NCBI GenBank assembly: GCA_022701925.1
Contig: JAKONM010000175.1
Span: 1 to 7,396 of the forward strand
Source: Microbacteriaceae bacterium
Lineage (GTDB): Bacteria; Actinomycetota; Actinomycetes; Actinomycetales; Microbacteriaceae
Direction of reading: 5' to 3'
Length of the DNA: 7,396 nucleotides
In this document: piece by piece, positions 5,129-7,396 of the stretch
How positions within the stretch are numbered: the stretch's first letter is position 1
Layout: each line of letters starts with the position of its first letter
The notes under the pieces: generated by a model
Databases searched by the model: none
Told to the model about the DNA's origin: nothing
Seen by the model: the letters and a program-made list of their open reading frames with translations, nothing else
Position numbers and translations under genes: made by a program

Positions 5129-5853
5129 GCGACCGGCCCGAAGAGCAGCTCCTCCAGCCCCGTGACGACGCCCGACAGCCCCGGCAGCGCCTGCACGGCC
5201 AGCCGGATGCCGGCGGCGTAGGCGGCCGGGGACTGGGTCTGGTGGGTGATCGTGAGCAGCTCGCCGGTGCCGCCGAACAGCACCTCCTGCTTGGCGAGCA
5301 CGCCGTCGAGGCGCAGCGCGTGCACGGGGATGCTGCCCACCTGCTGGCCGCGGGCCCGCTGGTCGGTGTGCGGCGCCGCCACGGGACCGATGGCCGCCCG
5401 TGCGGCGGCGATGCGCTCGGCGGTCGCGACCGCGGTGCCGGAGGGCGAGTCCGCCTTGCCGGCGTGGTGCGCCTCGACGATCTCGATGGAGTCGAACCAG
5501 GTCGCGGCCTGCTCGGCGAAGCGGGCCGCCAGCACCGCCCCGACGGAGAAGTTGGGCACGATCAGCACGGCGGGCGAGCCGTCCCCGCGGTCGTAGCGCA
5601 GCTGCGCGACGCGCTCGGCCGACCACCCGCTGGTGCCGACGAGCACCGGCAGCCCTGCTGAGCCCGCCGCCCGCACGACCTCGGGCGACACGTGCGGCAG
5701 CGTCACGTCCACCACCGCGTCCGCGTCGCCGAAGTCCAGGGCGTCCCCGGACCGCAGCCGGTGCACGACCTCGGCGTCCGGCATCCCCGCGACGACCTCG
5801 TCGACGAGCCGGCCCATGCGTCCTGAGGCTCCGGCGACGGCGAGGCGGATCAC
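5125..5853 (-). CDS. dapB: 4-hydroxy-tetrahydrodipicolinate reductase
   Basis: Reduces the DapA product to tetrahydrodipicolinate with NAD(P)H, the second step of the diaminopimelate/lysine branch. 242 residues. The N-terminal dinucleotide-binding motif is GASGRMG (8-14); further motifs are VDVTLPH (48-54), GTSGWS (73-78) and VPNFSVGAVL (99-108). The catalytic signature is EAHHAGKADSPSGTA (127-141), with His129, His130 and Lys133. The C-terminal domain contains KQEVLFGGTGELLTITHQT (188-206). All expected active-site residues are present and the length is normal. The GTG at 5853 is the only start fitting the family N-terminus. A purine-rich AGGAGAGGAGG stretch on the minus strand ends 17 bases upstream, too far for a Shine-Dalgarno, while TACGAT sits 8 bases upstream. 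It is coupled to the membrane/TPR gene and divergent from the GNAT gene. Confidence 0.96.
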   Translation of the reverse strand: MIRLAVAGASGRMGRLVDEVVAGMPDAEVVHRLRSGDALDFGDADAVVDVTLPHVSPEVVRAAGSAGLPVLVGTSGWSAERVAQLRYDRGDGSPAVLIVPNFSVGAVLAARFAEQAATWFDSIEIVEAHHAGKADSPSGTAVATAERIAAARAAIGPVAAPHTDQRARGQQVGSIPVHALRLDGVLAKQEVLFGGTGELLTITHQTQSPAAYAAGIRLAVQALPGLSGVVTGLEELLFGPVA

Positions 5854-5861
5854 GGTCGCCG

Positions 5862-5867
5862 ATCGTA
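5862..5867 (-). promoter_or_regulatory. -10 box of dapB (leaderless)
   Basis: TACGAT on the minus strand, 8 bases before the GTG at 5853. A -35 at normal spacing would fall near 5885-5890, on top of the GNAT -10 box and start region. Confidence 0.55.
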
Positions 5868-5880
5868 CGGCCTCCTCTCC

Positions 5881-5886
5881 TACGGT
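5881..5886 (+). promoter_or_regulatory. -10 box of the GNAT gene (leaderless)
   Basis: TACGGT on the plus strand, 6 bases before the GTG at 5893. Its -35 region would overlap the dapB -10 box at 5862-5867. Confidence 0.55.
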
Positions 5887-5892
5887 CGGCCC

Positions 5893-6348
5893 GTGCGCCT
5901 GATCGAGAGCAGCCCGGAGGAGCCCGCCACCGCGCGGCTGCTCGACGCCTACTTCGCCGAACGGGCGGCCGGCTTCGACGGCGAGTACCGCGTCGTGCGG
6001 CCCGACCCCGCCGCCTTCGCACCGCCCGGCGTCTTCCTGCGGGCGGAGGAGGACGGCCGTCCCGCCGGCTGCGGCGGTCTGCGTCCGCTGCCGCCGGACG
6101 ACGCCGGCGCGCGGCTGGAGGTGAAGCACCTGTACGCGGACCCCGTGTTCCGCGGTCGCGGCGTCGGCCGGGCGCTGCTCGCGGCCCTCGTGGCGCACGG
6201 CCGGGCGGCGGGCGCCGCGACCCTGGTGCTCGACACGAACCGGTCGCTGGAGGCGGCGGGCGGCCTGTACCGGGCCGCGGGCTTCCTGCCCGTCGCGCCG
6301 TACAACGACAACCCGAACGCGACCGACTGGTACGCGCTGCTGCTCTGA
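5893..6348 (+). CDS. GNAT-family N-acetyltransferase
   Basis: A 151-residue single-domain acetyltransferase that should transfer an acetyl group from acetyl-CoA to an amine; the acceptor is unknown. The acetyl-CoA pyrophosphate-binding motif A is RGRGVGRALL (87-96), preceded by the strand EVKHLYADP (76-84). Motif B appears as LDTNRSLEAAGGLYRAAGFLPV (113-134), followed by the C-terminal PYNDNPNATDWYALLL. CGGLRPL (60-66) is the usual strand before motif A. Length is normal. The GTG at 5893 lies 6 bases after a TACGGT -10 box, so it is probably leaderless, and it starts 39 bases from the divergent dapB start. It ends 6 bases from the end of the convergent phosphatase gene. There is no functional link to dapB beyond shared promoter space. 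Confidence 0.9.
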   Translation: MRLIESSPEEPATARLLDAYFAERAAGFDGEYRVVRPDPAAFAPPGVFLRAEEDGRPAGCGGLRPLPPDDAGARLEVKHLYADPVFRGRGVGRALLAALVAHGRAAGAATLVLDTNRSLEAAGGLYRAAGFLPVAPYNDNPNATDWYALLL

Positions 6349-6349
6349 G

Positions 6350-6364
6350 GCCGATCAGATCGGC
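6350..6364. terminator. Palindrome at convergent gene junction, possible bidirectional terminator
   Basis: GCCGATC-A-GATCGGC, a perfect inverted repeat across the junction of the GNAT and phosphatase genes, covering the phosphatase stop. As RNA it gives a 6-bp stem with a 3-base loop. No T-run is present, so it could equally be a protein site or chance. Confidence 0.35.
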
Positions 6365-6957
6365 AGCGGCTCGACGAGCCCGGTGCGCAGCTCGAAGGGC
6401 AGGTGCGCCAGGTCGTTGTGCGCCAGCAGGGTGAGCGGTCGCCCGGGTCGCACCTTCAGCACCGTGATGCCGCAGTGCGCCTGCGTGAGCCCCAGCCAGC
6501 GCCACTCGGGAGCGTCGAAGGCCGCCCGGACGAACTCGGCGATGACCAGGTTGTGGGTGATCAGCACGTCGTGCCGCTCCTGCCCGCTGGGCGTCACGAA
6601 CTCGGCCAGCGCGTCGGCCATCTGCGCCCGGCCCGCCTCGATCTCGGCCTCGGTCACGGAGGAGAACCAGCTGTTGAACGCCTTCGGCGTCCCGGGCACG
6701 GGGCCGGAGGGGATCGTGTCGAAGAGCAGGGCCGAGGGCTGCGGCTGCACCGACGGCAGCAGGTCGGCGATGATCCTCGCCGTCTCCGTCGCGCTGGTGC
6801 TGGGCGCGTGCCACGTCGCGGTGATGGGGATGCCGCCGAGGCGCCCGGCGAGCAGCTCGGCCTGCCGGCGCCCGCGGGGCGACAGCGGTCCGTCCGTCAT
6901 CCCGTGCTCGGCGTCCCGGTGCTCGCCGTGCCGGATCAGGTACAGGTGCTGCGTCAT
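6355..6957 (-). CDS. Histidine phosphatase (phosphoglycerate-mutase-like) family protein
   Basis: 200 residues. The superfamily signature LIRHGE (7-12) supplies the phospho-accepting His10, and LITHN (133-137) supplies the second histidine, His135. Other conserved stretches are GPLSPRGRRQAELLAGRL (23-40), SVTEAEIEAGRAQM (100-113), APEWRWLGL (149-157) and HNDLAHLPFELRTGL (180-194). Members hydrolyse phosphate esters of many kinds; the substrate here cannot be read from sequence. Odd point: where the family has an arginine before the ETA motif (as in SPLxRAxxTA), this protein has Ser55 (APSTSATETA), one base change from Arg. The ATG at 6957 starts right before the first strand; an in-frame ATG at 6984 is less likely because a TACGCT -10 box lies between. 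Convergent with the GNAT gene, divergent from tetR. Confidence 0.88.
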   Translation of the reverse strand: MTQHLYLIRHGEHRDAEHGMTDGPLSPRGRRQAELLAGRLGGIPITATWHAPSTSATETARIIADLLPSVQPQPSALLFDTIPSGPVPGTPKAFNSWFSSVTEAEIEAGRAQMADALAEFVTPSGQERHDVLITHNLVIAEFVRAAFDAPEWRWLGLTQAHCGITVLKVRPGRPLTLLAHNDLAHLPFELRTGLVEPLPI

Positions 6958-6966
6958 CGCCCCGTG

Positions 6967-6972
6967 AGCGTA
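6967..6972 (-). promoter_or_regulatory. -10 box of the histidine phosphatase gene
   Basis: TACGCT on the minus strand, 9 bases before the ATG at 6957, giving a leader of a few bases at most. GGGGCG abuts the ATG too closely to act as a normal Shine-Dalgarno. Confidence 0.45.
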
Positions 6973-7030
6973 CGCGGTCCGCACGACGCAGCGCGGCCGC
7001 CGCGCACCGCGCCGCCGGCCACCGCCCGCT

Positions 7031-7060
7031 TGCTACCGTGGCGGTCCGACCGTGAGGGAG
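7031..7060 (+). promoter_or_regulatory. Extended -10 and Shine-Dalgarno of the tetR gene
   Basis: TGCTACCGT (7031-7039) fits an extended -10 (TGNTANNNT). GAGGGAG (7054-7060) lies 5 bases before the GTG at 7066. This is the only start in the window with both a leader and a clear ribosome-binding site. Confidence 0.55.
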
Positions 7061-7065
7061 CGCGC

Positions 7066-7396
7066 GTGGACCGGAGCACGGCACGGCCGCCGTCAGCGGC
7101 GCGGCTGCGGGTGCTCGAGGTCGCGGACGGGCTCTTCTACGCCGAGGGCATCACCACCACCGGGGTCGACCGCATCATCGCCGAGGCGCAGGTCACCAAG
7201 GCGACCTTCTACAAGCAGTACGGCTCGAAAGACGCCCCCCTCAGGGCGTACATCGCGGGTCGGGACGAGCGGGCGCGCGCCGCGCTCGCCGCGGTGCTGG
7301 CCGAGCAGCCGGATCCCCGCGCGGTGCTGATCGCGATGATCGAGTCGATCGCGGCGGAGACGGCCCGCGCCGGCTTCCGCGGCGACGCCTTCCTGA
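7066..7396 (+). CDS. TetR-family transcriptional regulator, N-terminal part (runs off window end)
   Basis: 110 residues are visible. The N-terminal TetR DNA-binding domain is clear: LEVADGLFYAEGITTTGVDRIIAEAQVTKATFYKQYGSKDAPLRAYI (about 17-63), with the helix-turn-helix at about 31-53 ending in the classic KATFYKQYGSK. The ligand-binding domain begins after about residue 65 and is cut by the window end; its GFRGDAFL segment resembles the FRGC-type TetR subfamily. Ligand and targets are unknown. The GTG at 7066 is chosen because GAGGGAG lies 5 bases upstream; another GTG at 7052 is in a different frame. It is divergent from the histidine phosphatase gene across 108 bases, so it could regulate that gene, itself, or genes beyond the window. 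Confidence 0.92.
   Translation, partial: MDRSTARPPSAARLRVLEVADGLFYAEGITTTGVDRIIAEAQVTKATFYKQYGSKDAPLRAYIAGRDERARAALAAVLAEQPDPRAVLIAMIESIAAETARAGFRGDAFL

Noticed and set aside
4694..7084. A 796-codon open frame on the minus strand
   Set aside because: Its 3' part is the membrane/TPR gene at 4694-5128; upstream it is an Arg/Ala/Gly-rich shadow running out of frame through dapB, the GNAT gene and the phosphatase gene, an effect of high GC.
1..7396. CRISPR arrays, tRNA or rRNA genes, insertion sequences with transposase
   Set aside because: No regularly spaced repeats of CRISPR type, no tRNA- or rRNA-like sequence and no transposase-like protein were seen.

Overview
The window is gene-dense and very GC-rich, with almost every codon ending in G or C. 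Its conserved genes are typical of an actinobacterium: a Streptomyces-type ThyX, DapA next to RNase J, and DapB followed by a small membrane/TPR protein. The protein flavour (AbiEi-DUF559 gene, ThyX start sequence) suggests Micrococcales, perhaps Microbacteriaceae. That placement is inference, not proof.

Layout. Bases 1-708 (minus) hold the N-terminal half of RNase J, translationally coupled to dapA (705-1673, minus). Next comes an inserted-looking plus-strand gene (1948-2799), an AbiEi-type winged-helix domain joined to a DUF559/Vsr-like nuclease domain. It is bracketed by two related foldback repeats of about 80 bp (1748-1826 and 2803-2883). thyX follows (2898-3623, minus). Divergent from thyX is a TIGR01777-family SDR protein (3697-4704, plus), whose 3' end overlaps a small membrane/TPR gene (4694-5128, minus) that is coupled to dapB (5125-5853, minus). 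Divergent from dapB is a GNAT acetyltransferase (5893-6348, plus). It converges on a histidine-phosphatase gene (6355-6957, minus), and a TetR-family regulator (7066 to the window end, plus) is divergent from that.

How the genes relate. DapA and DapB catalyse consecutive steps of lysine/diaminopimelate synthesis, supplying peptidoglycan and lysine. ThyX makes dTMP. The order thyX-dapA-rnj is an old actinobacterial arrangement (for example Rv2754c-Rv2753c-Rv2752c of M. tuberculosis). Here it is interrupted by the AbiEi-DUF559 gene, which runs in the opposite direction and has clearly different codon use.

Regulation. Six genes (dapA, thyX, the SDR gene, dapB, the GNAT gene and the phosphatase gene) have a TANNNT -10 box 6-9 bases before the start codon, the signature of leaderless mRNAs. 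Only tetR shows a normal leader with a Shine-Dalgarno. The AbiEi-DUF559 gene has no TA dinucleotide at all between 1686 and 1950, so no recognisable -10 box of its own.

The best candidate for something undescribed is the cassette at about 1747-2887: foldback repeat, promoterless nuclease-like gene, foldback repeat.
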